From Candidatus Sulfotelmatobacter sp. (GTDB taxonomy: Bacteria > Acidobacteriota > Terriglobia > Terriglobales > Acidobacteriaceae), in NCBI GenBank assembly GCA_030041215.1, contig JASHOH010000006.1, positions 17,775-81,774 of the forward strand: 64,000 bases of DNA. Reading direction: 5' to 3'. Below, piece after piece: positions 1-10,900 of the stretch (the stretch's first letter is position 1; each line of letters starts with the position of its first letter). The position numbers and the translations under genes are program-made. A model generated the notes under the pieces. That model saw only the letters and a list, made by a program, of their open reading frames with translations, ran no database searches and had not been told where the DNA came from.

Positions 1-2132
1 TGCCCGCCTCGATGGCGGTGGCATTTCATCCGGATGAGGAGTACGTGGCTTTGGAAGTTCCCACTTCTCGCAAAGACGGCGAGAAGTGGGGCACCCAGGT
101 TTATATTGTCGCTTCCAAGCTGGCGAAAGAAACTGCCGAGAAATGCGGCTTCGTCAATCCCCGCGAGCTTGCGCACTTCGCCGGCCGCAAGCTCGAGCAC
201 CTGAATTTTCAGCATCCATTTCTCGATCGCAAAATTCTCGGCGTGCTCGCCGAATACGTCACGATGGACACGGGAACAGGCGTGGTTCATACTGCGCCGT
301 CGCATGGCGCTGAGGACTTCGCTACCGGCGTGAAGTACGGGCTCGATGCCACCAGCAACGTCGATGAAAAAGGCATCCTGCGCAATGGCCCGCCCGAATA
401 TACCGGCAAGCGCGTGTGGGACGCGAACCAGCCCATCATCGAGCTGCTCAAGAGCCGAGGAGCGCTACTGCATGAGGAAAAAACGGAGCACTCCTATCCG
501 CATTGCTGGCGCTGCCATAATCCTGTGATCTTCCGTGCCACCGAGCAGTGGTTTATCTCGATGGAAACACCTATGCCGGGCGGCAAGGGGAAAGACGACG
601 TTCTGCGCACGCACACGCTGGAAGACATCAAGCATGTGAAATGGGACCCGGCTTGGGGCGAAGAGCGTATGGCCAACATGATCGCCACGCGACCTGACTG
701 GTGCATTTCGCGGCAGCGCGTGTGGGGCGTGCCCATTGCCGTCTTTCTTTGCGAGGCCTGCGGCAAGCCACTGAACGACAAAACGATCAATCGAAAGGTA
801 GTCGAGCTGTTTCGGCGAGCAGGCGCGGATGCGTGGTTCATTGATGAACCATATTCTTTGCTTCCGGCCGGTGCGAAATGCCCTGATTGCGGCGGCACGA
901 AGTTTGAAAAAGAAACCGACATCTTCGACGTGTGGCTGGAATCGGGTGCAAGCTATCTCGCGTTGATCGACGATGAGCCTTCATATCCCTGGCCGTCTGA
1001 TGTTTATCTCGAAGGCGGCGATCAATACCGTGGATGGTTTCAATCTTCTCTGCTTTGCGGCGAGGGAACGCACAGTTCGCCTCCGTACAAGGGCGTGGTC
1101 ACGCCCGGATGGACGCTCGACGAAACAGGCCAGGCCCTGTCGAAGTCGCGCGGTAACGATGTCGATCCGGTCGACATAGCGAACCGCCTGGGCGGAGAAA
1201 TTGTGCGTTTGTGGGTGGCTTCGGTTGATTTCCGCGAAGACGTGGTCGGCTCCGAAAGGCTCATGCAGCGCGTGGCCGAGAACTACCGGGACATTCGCAA
1301 CCGATTTCGCTACATTCTGGGCAATTTGTATGACTTCGATCCGGCACAGGATGCGCTTGAGTTCGCTCGATTGCAGTCGCTCGATCAATACATGCTGCGG
1401 CAGACGGCGGCCTTCGCCTCAGACGTGCGCAGCTCGTACGAAGAGTTCGCGTTTCACAAGATCTATCACCGGCTGAATCACTTCTGCATCGTCGATCTGA
1501 GCGCGTTCTATTTTGATGTGCTCAAGGACCGGCTCTATACTTCTGCACCAAAATCAAAAGCGCGGCGCGCGGCACAAACGGCCATTTGGCGGATCGGAGA
1601 AGCTCTGGCACGTCTGCTCGCGCCCATCATGAGCTTTACCTGCGAAGAAGTCTGGGAGCATCTGCCGAAAGTTTCTGGTCGCAGCGAAAGCGTTCACTTG
1701 GCGCACTTCCCAGCCGCGAACGACATTCTCGGCGACCGGATTCCAGAGCAAGATGAACAACAATTCAAAGACTGGCAGACGCTGCGCTCGGTTCGCGATG
1801 AAGTGTTGAAAGCGCTCGAAGAAGCCCGCAACAACAAGTTGATCGGCACGGGACTTGAAGCGCAGATTGTGCTCAATGCCTCCGATCCTGTCTATTCCGC
1901 TCTAAAGCGTTATGAAGACCAGTTACGGTATCTTTTCATCGTGTCGGCGGTGCATCTGCACCGCGGTTCAGGAAACGGAACATCCGGCGTGCACGTCGAA
2001 GTGAAGAAAGCTGACGGACTGAAGTGCGAGCGCTGCTGGAATTATTCCATCCATGTCGGGGAGGACAAAAACTATCCCACGGTATGCGAACGTTGCAGCG
2101 CTGTACTGAAAAAAATCGAAGCACGCTGCTAA
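1..2132 (+). CDS. ileS: Isoleucyl-tRNA synthetase, C-terminal ~700 aa (5' end lies outside the window)
   Basis: Frame open to window edge; class I synthetase features including LSKSRGNDVDP (KMSKS-like) and C-terminal zinc motif CERCWNYS...CERC. Confidence 0.95.
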   Translation, partial: PASMAVAFHPDEEYVALEVPTSRKDGEKWGTQVYIVASKLAKETAEKCGFVNPRELAHFAGRKLEHLNFQHPFLDRKILGVLAEYVTMDTGTGVVHTAPSHGAEDFATGVKYGLDATSNVDEKGILRNGPPEYTGKRVWDANQPIIELLKSRGALLHEEKTEHSYPHCWRCHNPVIFRATEQWFISMETPMPGGKGKDDVLRTHTLEDIKHVKWDPAWGEERMANMIATRPDWCISRQRVWGVPIAVFLCEACGKPLNDKTINRKVVELFRRAGADAWFIDEPYSLLPAGAKCPDCGGTKFEKETDIFDVWLESGASYLALIDDEPSYPWPSDVYLEGGDQYRGWFQSSLLCGEGTHSSPPYKGVVTPGWTLDETGQALSKSRGNDVDPVDIANRLGGEIVRLWVASVDFREDVVGSERLMQRVAENYRDIRNRFRYILGNLYDFDPAQDALEFARLQSLDQYMLRQTAAFASDVRSSYEEFAFHKIYHRLNHFCIVDLSAFYFDVLKDRLYTSAPKSKARRAAQTAIWRIGEALARLLAPIMSFTCEEVWEHLPKVSGRSESVHLAHFPAANDILGDRIPEQDEQQFKDWQTLRSVRDEVLKALEEARNNKLIGTGLEAQIVLNASDPVYSALKRYEDQLRYLFIVSAVHLHRGSGNGTSGVHVEVKKADGLKCERCWNYSIHVGEDKNYPTVCERCSAVLKKIEARC

Positions 2133-2174
2133 ATCGGCAGCGCATCCAATCGGTGTCCGCAGCCGGAGTGTACG

Positions 2175-2699
2175 GTGAACTGGCGAAAGATACGAACATT
2201 CCTCATTACGCTTTTCGTCCTGCTTCTGATCCCTGCAACGCGCTTTTACCAAATTGATGAACCCATTCTGCGCATGTTTCGCAACCCTCGCCGGGTGGAT
2301 CCTTTTTCGCTGCACGTAGAGGGCGAGTTCGTCGAGAGTAACCTTGGAACTGAACAGAATTCCGACGGCTCCGTCACAGTGCGGATGATCGCGCAGCAGT
2401 ATCTTTTTATTCCACACTGCATTCTCGTTCCTGCGGGAGTTCCGGTGCATCTGCGAATCACGAGCCCGGATGCAGTCCACTCGCTCGCGTTTCTCGGAAC
2501 GGACTACAACGTCAAGGTCACGCCGGGAGCGATCAGCGTGGCTGAAATGCAACTTCCCCGTGCGGGAGAATACAAGACCGCCTGCCGTGAATTCTGCGGC
2601 GCCGGCCACTACGCCATGCGGTCGGTAGTGAAAGTTGTGCCGCAGGAACAATTCCCGGTTTTGCAGCCGGGAGAAAGGGGTGCCTGTGCCGCACAATAG
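2175..2699 (+). CDS. Cytochrome c oxidase subunit II-like protein, single N-terminal TM, complete CuA site
   Basis: N-terminal hydrophobic helix; cupredoxin fold; DAVHS ... CREFCGAGHYAM matches CuA ligand pattern CxExCxxxHxxM. Confidence 0.85.
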   Translation: MNWRKIRTFLITLFVLLLIPATRFYQIDEPILRMFRNPRRVDPFSLHVEGEFVESNLGTEQNSDGSVTVRMIAQQYLFIPHCILVPAGVPVHLRITSPDAVHSLAFLGTDYNVKVTPGAISVAEMQLPRAGEYKTACREFCGAGHYAMRSVVKVVPQEQFPVLQPGERGACAAQ

Positions 2700-3444
2700 A
2701 AATAGAAGTCGCTCGGCTTTTCGATTAGTGGGGATCCTCTTTCTCGTGCTAACTGCGACCGTACTGCTGTTGCGCGCCGGTGACAATCCGGGGGTTCACG
2801 TTCCCTCTTACGTTGAGTGGACTCCCGAGACAATTGCAACGGCCTCCAGCGGCGATGCGTTTCGGGGGCTTTTATTGTCGCGCCATTGTGAGCACTGCCA
2901 TGGTGCAGAGGGTTTCAGTCAGAAAGCGGATACTCCAAATCTTGCGGGCATGGACCGGCTGGCCATCTGGAAACAGTTGCAAGATTTCCGCGCGGGTAAG
3001 CGTGTTTCGTTCCCGATGAACCCTATCGCTCAATCGCTTTCAACCAAAGACGTGGCTGATGTGGTTGCTTACTACGCGAAGCTGCCCGTCTTTTATGACC
3101 CCGATGACCACCGTGCGTTTCCCGAGCCCGCGCCTGATCCGGTTCGCAAAGGCGTTGCCTGGCGGCTGATCAACTTCGGCGACGGTGAGCGCGGGATTCC
3201 CCCATGCCAGGCCTGCCACGGCCCAGTTGCGTATCGCCCGGGAGCGCCGGCTCTACTGACGCAAAACGGGCCTTATCTTTTAGAGCAGTTGGAGGCCTTC
3301 GCGAATGACAAGCGCGCCAACGACATCAACGAAGCTATGCGCACGATTGCGCAGTTATTGACCGATGATGAGCGGCACGCACTGGCGGAGTATTACGGCG
3401 CGGGATTGGGAATGAATCCGGGGAGCGCGGTCGCGCCGAGATAA
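2680..3444 (+). CDS. Dihaem cytochrome c (probable GTG start at 2680)
   Basis: Signal/TM segment then two haem motifs CEHCH and CQACH; overlaps 3' end of the subunit II gene; purine-rich SD upstream of GTG. Confidence 0.8.
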   Translation: MPVPHNRNRSRSAFRLVGILFLVLTATVLLLRAGDNPGVHVPSYVEWTPETIATASSGDAFRGLLLSRHCEHCHGAEGFSQKADTPNLAGMDRLAIWKQLQDFRAGKRVSFPMNPIAQSLSTKDVADVVAYYAKLPVFYDPDDHRAFPEPAPDPVRKGVAWRLINFGDGERGIPPCQACHGPVAYRPGAPALLTQNGPYLLEQLEAFANDKRANDINEAMRTIAQLLTDDERHALAEYYGAGLGMNPGSAVAPR

Positions 3445-3470
3445 ACACTATTCGCGGGCCCATGAAAGAC

Positions 3471-3642
3471 GTCATGCCGAACGTGGCGAAAGCCGCGAGG
3501 GGACCTTAAATGAGCCGGAAGCGTTCGTGCTGTGAGCGCCAATTGCCACGCGGCATGCAGAGAAAAGGTTCTTTGCCGCGCCGACGCCGATTGACGTGCC
3601 TCGTAAAGTCCCTCCGAGAGCTGACGCTCTCGTCGGGATGAC
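3471..3642 (+). repeat. MITE-like element copy A, terminal inverted repeats gtcatgccga/tcgggatgac
   Basis: Aligns over its full length with the reverse complement of 6751-6921; internal hairpin cgagagc-tgac-gctctcg. Confidence 0.75.
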
Positions 3643-3659
3643 ATTGTTGAAAGAGCACA

Positions 3660-4715
3660 CTACCGCAGCTCTTCCATGGCCGCTTCCAGCGCTTCTCTGC
3701 TCGGACGAACCAGCGATTCGGGCAGCGTGGCCAGCGGTTCGTCGACCATGTTCAGCATGTCAAGGAACGTGGGCACCTTGGGATTCACGTAGAACAATCC
3801 CGTCAGAACTTCACCCTTCTCATGCGCTTCGGCCAAGCGCGAAATCGCTCCGATCCGGTCGGTCGGATCGTAATCTTCTTCCAGCTTGCGCAGTTGCAGG
3901 TGTGAGCCATCGTGCATCGTGACATTTACAGTCGTGCCCGGGTCGTACTCGACGTCAATTTCTTCAAAGTGCGGCACGAAGCTGATTTCCTGCAAAATTT
4001 CGTCGTGATCCTTGACGTATTTGTAGGATTTGGTCGAGCCTTCATGATCATTGAACGTCACGCAGGGAGAAACCACATCGAGCATAACCGTGCCATGATG
4101 GGCGATGGCCGCTTTCAGCAGTGCGCTGAGTTGCTTCTTGTCGCCGGAGAATGAGCGTCCGACAAACGTCGCCCCGAGTTCAATCGCCAGTCCACAGGTG
4201 TCGATCGGCGGCAGATCGTTGATCACACCGGTTTTCAGCTTCGAGCCTAGATCGGCGGTGGCGGAGAACTGGCCTTTGGTCAGCCCGTAGACGCCGTTGT
4301 CTTCGATGATGTAAATGAGCGGAAGATTTCGCCGCATCAGGTGAACAAACTGGCCGATGCCGATCGAAGCTGTGTCGCCATCGCCGCTTACGCCGAGAGC
4401 AAGCAGGTTTCGGTTCGCCAGCATCGCGCCACTCGCCACCGAAGGCATTCGCCCATGCACGGCGTTGAAACTGTGCGAGCGGTTCATAAAATACGCCGGG
4501 CTCTTGGAAGAGCACCCGATTCCGCTCAGCTTCACCACGCGCTCGGGTGAGACGCCCATCTCGTACATGGCTTCGATGATGCGTTCGGAAATTGCATTGT
4601 GGCCGCAGCCAGCGCATAGCGTGGTCTTGCCGCCCTTGTAGTCGATTACGGTCAGTCCGATGCGGTTGGTTTTTGGTTCGGAAGATCTGGGTTCAGAAGT
4701 TGGCGTAGTCGCCAT
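3660..4715 (-). CDS. korB: 2-oxoacid:ferredoxin oxidoreductase subunit beta
   Basis: CAGCGHNAISERIIEAM, GDGDTASIGIGQFVHLMRRN TPP-binding region; start overlaps korA stop. Confidence 0.92.
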   Translation of the reverse strand: MATTPTSEPRSSEPKTNRIGLTVIDYKGGKTTLCAGCGHNAISERIIEAMYEMGVSPERVVKLSGIGCSSKSPAYFMNRSHSFNAVHGRMPSVASGAMLANRNLLALGVSGDGDTASIGIGQFVHLMRRNLPLIYIIEDNGVYGLTKGQFSATADLGSKLKTGVINDLPPIDTCGLAIELGATFVGRSFSGDKKQLSALLKAAIAHHGTVMLDVVSPCVTFNDHEGSTKSYKYVKDHDEILQEISFVPHFEEIDVEYDPGTTVNVTMHDGSHLQLRKLEEDYDPTDRIGAISRLAEAHEKGEVLTGLFYVNPKVPTFLDMLNMVDEPLATLPESLVRPSREALEAAMEELR

Positions 4716-6571
4716 TACTTGCCCTCCATGGTGCTCAATTCGTCAGTAACGGAGCGCGCATCCAGCGGCAGACCGTCCAGATGAGCGATGGCGCGCAGGC
4801 GCGTCGTGAGTTCAGGTTTCAGGTCGAGCTTCAGCAAGCTGAGCATCTGCGCGTCGCGGTTCTGCTCGACCACATACACGCGATCGTGCTGCTCCACGAA
4901 ATCGTGCACTTCGCGCGTAAACGGATACGCCCGAAGTCGTAGGTAATCAGTTTCAATACCATACTCGCTGCGCAACTGGTCGCGGCTTTCGGTGACGCCC
5001 CAATGCGACGTGCCGTAAGCGATGATTCCAATCTTTGCATTTGAAGAGCCGGCGTTTATGCCCTTTTGAATTTCCGGGCGCGGCACAAAGGAGCGCGCCG
5101 TCTCGAACTTGCGGTTCAGGCGCTCCATGTTGTTTTCGTAATCATCGGGGCGCTCGCTGTAGCTGGATTTGTCGTTATGTCCGCTGCCGCGCGTGAAGTA
5201 TGCCGCTGCAGGATGATCTGTTCCCGGCAGCGTGCGATAACCCACGCCATCGCCGTCGAGATCTTTATAGCGAGCAAATCCGCCGAGCCTGTCGAGATCG
5301 GCTTTGCTCAAAACTTTGCCGCGTTTGATCGGCGTGGTCGGATATTCGAATGGATCCGACATCCAGTTGTTCATGCCGAGATCGAGATCGGACATCACGA
5401 AGACAAGCGTCTGAAACTGTTCGGCTAGATTAAATGCGTCTTGCGCCATGCTGAAGCATTCAGAGACCGAGCACGGAATCAGCATGATGTGCTTGGTATC
5501 GCCATGCGACAGAAACGCGGTCGAAAGAATGTCACCTTGCGAAGTGCGCGTGGGCAAACCAGTGGAAGGGCCGACACGCTGAATGTCCCAAATCACACCG
5601 GGAACTTCGGCGTAGTAAGCCAGGCCGGCGAACTCCGACATCAGTGAAATGCCGGGGCCCGCGGTCGCGGTCATTGACCGCGCGCCCGCCCATCCCGCGC
5701 CGATCACCATGCCAATGGCAGCAAGCTCATCTTCTGCCTGCACAATCGCAAATGTTGCTTTGCCATCCGGGCCGATGCGGTACTCCTTCATGTACTCGAT
5801 CATCGTTTCGACGAGCGATGACGACGGCGTGATCGGATACCACGTGACCACGGTGCATCCGGCGAACATGCAGCCCAGCGCCGCTGCTGAGTTGCCGTCG
5901 ATGATGATCTTACCGGCTGTCTTGTCCATGCGTTCGATGTAAAACGCGCCACGCTTTTGCAAGCTTGCCTTGGCGTAATCGAATCCGGCCTGCGCCGCAG
6001 CCAAATTCAAATTGGCCGCTTTGGCTTTCTTCGCGAATTGTTTGCGAATTGCCTTCTCAATCTCGCCCATCTCGATTTCAAGCAACTGCGCGACCACGCC
6101 AACGTACACCATATTCTTGACCAGCTTGCGCAGCTTCGCCTCAGGACAGACCGCCGCTACCAGCTTGTCGTAGGGAACCGAGTAGAAGACGAGATCATTG
6201 CGCAGCCTATCGAGTGCGAGTGGCTCGTCGTAAAGAACCGAAGCGCCCGGCGCGAGCGACATGACGTCATCCTGGGCCGTTTCAGGGTTCATCGCTACCA
6301 GAAAGTCGATCTCTTTCTTGCGGCCGATGTAGCCGTCTTTATTGGCGCGAATCGTGTACCAGGTGGGCAATCCCGCAATGTTCGATGGAAAAAGGTTCTT
6401 GCCGGAAACCGGCACGCCCATTTGAAAGATTGCTCGCAATAAAACCGTATTTGAGCTTTGCGATCCTGAGCCATTCACGGTGGCGACCTGAATGCTCATG
6501 TCGTTGACAATGCGCTTGCGCCCCAATTGCCCGCCGCCCGTACCCTGGGGCGCAACGTTCGTAGTAGACAT
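4715..6571 (-). CDS. korA: 2-oxoacid:ferredoxin oxidoreductase subunit alpha with fused N-terminal gamma domain
   Basis: N-terminal gamma domain (GSQSSNTVLLRAIFQMGVPVSGKNLFPSNI) then GNSAAALGCMFAGCTVVTWYPITPSSSLVE; start at MSTTNVAP with SD. Confidence 0.92.
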   Translation of the reverse strand: MSTTNVAPQGTGGGQLGRKRIVNDMSIQVATVNGSGSQSSNTVLLRAIFQMGVPVSGKNLFPSNIAGLPTWYTIRANKDGYIGRKKEIDFLVAMNPETAQDDVMSLAPGASVLYDEPLALDRLRNDLVFYSVPYDKLVAAVCPEAKLRKLVKNMVYVGVVAQLLEIEMGEIEKAIRKQFAKKAKAANLNLAAAQAGFDYAKASLQKRGAFYIERMDKTAGKIIIDGNSAAALGCMFAGCTVVTWYPITPSSSLVETMIEYMKEYRIGPDGKATFAIVQAEDELAAIGMVIGAGWAGARSMTATAGPGISLMSEFAGLAYYAEVPGVIWDIQRVGPSTGLPTRTSQGDILSTAFLSHGDTKHIMLIPCSVSECFSMAQDAFNLAEQFQTLVFVMSDLDLGMNNWMSDPFEYPTTPIKRGKVLSKADLDRLGGFARYKDLDGDGVGYRTLPGTDHPAAAYFTRGSGHNDKSSYSERPDDYENNMERLNRKFETARSFVPRPEIQKGINAGSSNAKIGIIAYGTSHWGVTESRDQLRSEYGIETDYLRLRAYPFTREVHDFVEQHDRVYVVEQNRDAQMLSLLKLDLKPELTTRLRAIAHLDGLPLDARSVTDELSTMEGK

Positions 6572-6750
6572 CCCTACTCCTTCCTTGTGAGTGCGGAGTA
6601 CTCCGCGTGACGTCAAAATCGAGGATTGGCATAATTATACGCGGCTGAGGCCGAGCGTCGCGGCAAATCGCGCGCCGGAAGCGGCCAGGAACCTAAGTCG
6701 AAACCACCCGATGTCGTCAGAATTAGTCGAATCTCATCAATCTTCACGAT

Positions 6751-6921
6751 GTCATCCCGACGAGAGCGATAGCTCTCGGAGGAACTTATGATACGTTTCA
6801 AGCGGCATCGGCGCGGGAAAGAACGCCTCTATGCATGCAGCGGGGCAACTCCCGTCCGCGGCGCAAACTCCTCCGGCTCACGTACGGTCCCACTCGCGGC
6901 GATAGCCGCGTTCGGGATGAC
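6751..6921 (-). repeat. MITE-like element copy B, inverted relative to copy A
   Basis: gtcatcccga...tcgggatgac termini; hairpins cgagagc-gata-gctctcg and gcggc-tatc-gccgc. Confidence 0.75.
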
Positions 6922-6942
6922 ATCACTCAAATTATTGTTCTA

Positions 6943-7902
6943 TCACTCGCCTTTGAAGAACTGCGCGATGGTACGGAACTTATTATATCGTGACACGACC
7001 AAATCAGAGAGGGGGATTTCCTTCAATTCGGCAAGATGTTTTTGCAGGCTGACGTCGAGGAGGTTCGCTGCGGCTTCGTGATCGCGGTGAGCCCCGCCTT
7101 CGGGCTCAACAACGATGTCGTCAATGCAGCCTAATTCCTTGAGGTCCGGGGCGGTAATTCGCATGGCTTCAGCCGCCAACTCTTTCTTGCTGGCATCGCG
7201 CCACATAATTGCCGCGCAACCCTCGGGAGAAATCACCGAGTAGATGGAGTTCTCCATCATTAATACGCGATCAGCGACTGCGATGGCCAGCGCGCCGCCG
7301 CTTCCGCCGACTCCGATCACGGTCGCGATAATCGGAACCTCTAGGCGCGCCATCTCCCGCAAGTTGTAGGCGATGGCTTCGGCCTGGCCCCGTTCCTCGG
7401 CGTGAATTCCCGGGTATGCCCCGTCGGTATCGACCAGCGTGAAAATCGGCCGACCGAATTTTTCGGCGATCTGCATCACGCGCAACGCCTTGCGGTAGCC
7501 CTCGGGATGCGGCGTACCGAAATTGCGGTGTACGCGCTGTTTCATGTCACGGCCCTTCTGCGTGCCAACCACCAGAACTTCCTCGCCGTGAAAACGCGCC
7601 ATGCCACAAACGATGGCAGGATCATCGCCGAAGCCACGGTCGCCGTGGATTTCGCTGAAATCAGTAAAGACGCGTTCGATGTAATCCAGAGTCTGCGGGC
7701 GCTGCGGATGGCGCGCCAGCTCGGTTTTCTGCCAGGCGGTGTTCAGCGAGGTCATTTCCTGACGCAAGGTGTGAATCCGCTGATGGAGTTGCGCGAGCTG
7801 CCGCTGCGTCTCGGCGTTTTTGCCGCCGTTGGCCTCAATCTGCGCGACTTGCCGCTCGATCTGCTCAAGCTCCTGCTGCGCCTTGGCGGATGATGCTTCC
7901 AT
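6943..7902 (-). CDS. accA: Acetyl-CoA carboxylase carboxyltransferase subunit alpha
   Basis: ARHPQRPQTLDYIERVFTDFSEIHGDRGFGDDPAIVCG; TDGAYPGIHAEERGQAEAIA. Confidence 0.97.
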   Translation of the reverse strand: MEASSAKAQQELEQIERQVAQIEANGGKNAETQRQLAQLHQRIHTLRQEMTSLNTAWQKTELARHPQRPQTLDYIERVFTDFSEIHGDRGFGDDPAIVCGMARFHGEEVLVVGTQKGRDMKQRVHRNFGTPHPEGYRKALRVMQIAEKFGRPIFTLVDTDGAYPGIHAEERGQAEAIAYNLREMARLEVPIIATVIGVGGSGGALAIAVADRVLMMENSIYSVISPEGCAAIMWRDASKKELAAEAMRITAPDLKELGCIDDIVVEPEGGAHRDHEAAANLLDVSLQKHLAELKEIPLSDLVVSRYNKFRTIAQFFKGE

Positions 7903-7981
7903 TGATTACCTGACTGAATAGTAACGCCGCGGTCCCGGCGGCTATCGAGCGGGCGTATCGCCCGCTCCCGTGTGAGCAGCG

Positions 7982-10900
7982 TTAGCTGATTAGCCGCACG
8001 CTTCCCCGTCCACAAATCTGCTCCACGCGGGCGATGAAATTACGGTCTGGCAGCACATTATATCCTTCCGCTTCCATCACGACCATGAAATCGCCGACGC
8101 GCTCCACATCGAACAATACCCGAGCCTCACCTCTGCGCTCGCGGAAAAGCGTATGCAGATCATCGACAGTCGATTCGCCCGACGTTTCCAGCGGCACGTG
8201 AATGCGAATGGCGCGAGGCAGTGGGACCTTCGCATCCTCCAGCGGCATGATCTCAGAAGCGATGAGCTTGGGATTCGCGCCCTCTTCGATTCTCACTCCC
8301 GCACGCACCAGTACCGGAACTTCAAGTTTGACCTTATCTCCTAGCCGCTTAAACGCCTCGGGAAACACAATCATATCGATGGAGCCCGACATGTCTTCGA
8401 GCGTGGCCTGGGCGTAAAACTCGCCGCGCTTCGATTTGAGCACGCGCACGTTGGCGATAATGCCTGCCGTCGCCAGTGTTTCATCTTTGCCCGTGCTCTT
8501 CGTCATGGCGCTCAGTTCGGCGATCGACAGCGCCTGCAAATCCGCCAGCTTGTCTTTGAATTTTTCCAACGGATGGCCGCTGATGAAGAAGCCAAGAATC
8601 TCTTTTTCCGCGCTCAGGCGGGTATGTTCATCCCAATCGGGAATGTTGGGCAGCTTGTCATTATGCGCTTCGGTTTCTTCCTCCTGGAAAATGCCGAAGA
8701 GCCCATGTTGGCCGGATTCGACGTCGCGCTGGGTTTTCTGAGCGCGTTCCATCGCGCGGTCAAGCACCGTCATCAGTTGCGCGCGGCGGCCGAGAGAATC
8801 CATGGCACCGCTCTTGATTAAAGACTCCAGCACACGCTTGTTCAGCAGCCGCAGATCGACGTTCTCGCAGAATTCGTAAATCGATCGGAACCGCCCCAGC
8901 TTCTTGCGCGCTGCAATGATCGATTCGATGGCGTTTGCGCCAACATTCTTCACCGCTGCCAGCCCGAAGCGAATGGCTTCGTCATGCGGCGTGAAGTTCG
9001 CATCCGAAACGTTGATATCGGGAGCTTCCACCGCAATCCCCATCTCGCGGCATTCGTTGATGTACTTCACCACGTCATCCGTGCTCCCCGTAACCGAGGT
9101 CAGCAATGCCGCCATGAACTCCACGGGGTAGTGCGTCTTCAGATACGCGGTGTGATAGGCCAGCAGCGCATAAGCAGCCGAGTGCGATTTGTTGAAGCCG
9201 TATCCCGCGAACTGTGCCATCAAATCGAAAATCTTTTCAATCTTCTTGGGAGGGAACTTGCGCTGCGTCGCGCCTTCGACGAACCGCTCGCGCTGCTGCG
9301 CCATCTCTTCCGGCTTCTTCTTTCCCATGGCACGGCGCAGCAAATCGGCCTCACCGAGTGAATATCCGGCGAGCCGGTTCGCGATCTGCATCACCTGCTC
9401 CTGATACACAATCACGCCCAGCGTTTCTTCGAGAATTTCTTTCAACTCGGGCAATTCGTATTCGACTTTTTTGCGGCCATGCTTTCGATCGACGAAGTCG
9501 TCGATCATGCCGCCCTGAATCGGCCCCGGCCTGTACAAGGCATTCAGTGCGGTCAAATCTTCAATCGAATTTGGCTGATACTTCCGCAGCACGTCGCGCA
9601 TGCCGTGCGATTCAAACTGGAACACGCCCGACGTGAGTCCCTTATGAAAGACCCTCTGATAGGTCTCGGCATCTTCCAGGGGGATCTGTTCGAGGGTCAT
9701 TGGCGTGCTGCGCGTTTGCGCAATCAGTTTCAACGTGTCAGTCAAGATTGTCAGCGTAGTGAGGCCAAGGAAATCCATCTTCAACAGGCCCATCTTCTCG
9801 ATCGCGACCATGTCGAAGGCGGTAACGATTTCGTCGTTCTTTGTTTTGTGAAGCGGAACAAGTTCGGTCAGCGGCCGCGGAGAAATCACGACACCTGCCG
9901 CGTGAACTCCGGCATTGCGTACGAGCCCTTCCAGCTTCTTGGCAGTCTGAATCAGTTCCTTGATTTGTCCATCTTTCTCGATTGCCTCCCGTAACGGTGG
10001 TGATTCTTCGATCGCTTTCTCGATGGTGATGTTGAGTTGCGCGGGAATCATCTTCGCGATGCGGTCCACGTCGCTGTAAGGAATATCCATCGCGCGCCCC
10101 ACATCTTTAATGGCTGCCTTCGCCGCCATGGTGCCGAAAGTGATGATCTGCGCAACATTATCGCGGCCATATTTCCGTGTTACGTAATCGATCACTTCTA
10201 CGCGGCGGTTCATGCAGAAATCGATGTCGATATCCGGCATGGAAACGCGTTCCGGATTCAGAAAGCGCTCAAACAGCAGCTCATGCTGCAATGGATCGAG
10301 GTCGGTAATGCCGAGCGCATACGAGACCAGCGATCCGGCCGCCGATCCCCGCCCTGGCCCCACGGGAATGTAGCGCTCTTTCGCGTAGCGGATAAAGTCC
10401 CAAACGATCAAGAAATAGCCGGAAAACTTCATCTGTTGGATGATGGTGAGTTCGCGCTCCAGGCGTTGCTCGTACTCTGTCAGCGAATGTTTCAGGTTTC
10501 CTTGTTCGGCAAGCGGCCGCAGCGCCTCTAGCCGGCGCGCAAATCCTTCGCGGGTGACGTGAACAAAATAACTATCGATCGTGTAGCCGGGCGGCACATC
10601 GAATTGCGGAAACGGCGACGCGACCTTCTCCAGCCGCACGCTGCAGCGCTCTGCGATACCGAGCGTGCGCTGCAAGACCTGCGGCGAGTCCTTGAATACG
10701 CTGTACATCTGCTCGCCGCTTTTGAGGAAAAACTGTGTGCCGTCGAACTTCATGCGCTGCGCGTCGTGAATCGACTTGCCTGTCTGAATGCAGATCATCA
10801 CATCCTGCGCATGCGCATCGTCCTCGCACAGGTAGTGGCTGTCATTGGTTGCAACCAGAGGCAGGCCGAGATCTTTTTCGAGTTGAAAGAGGCTGGGATT

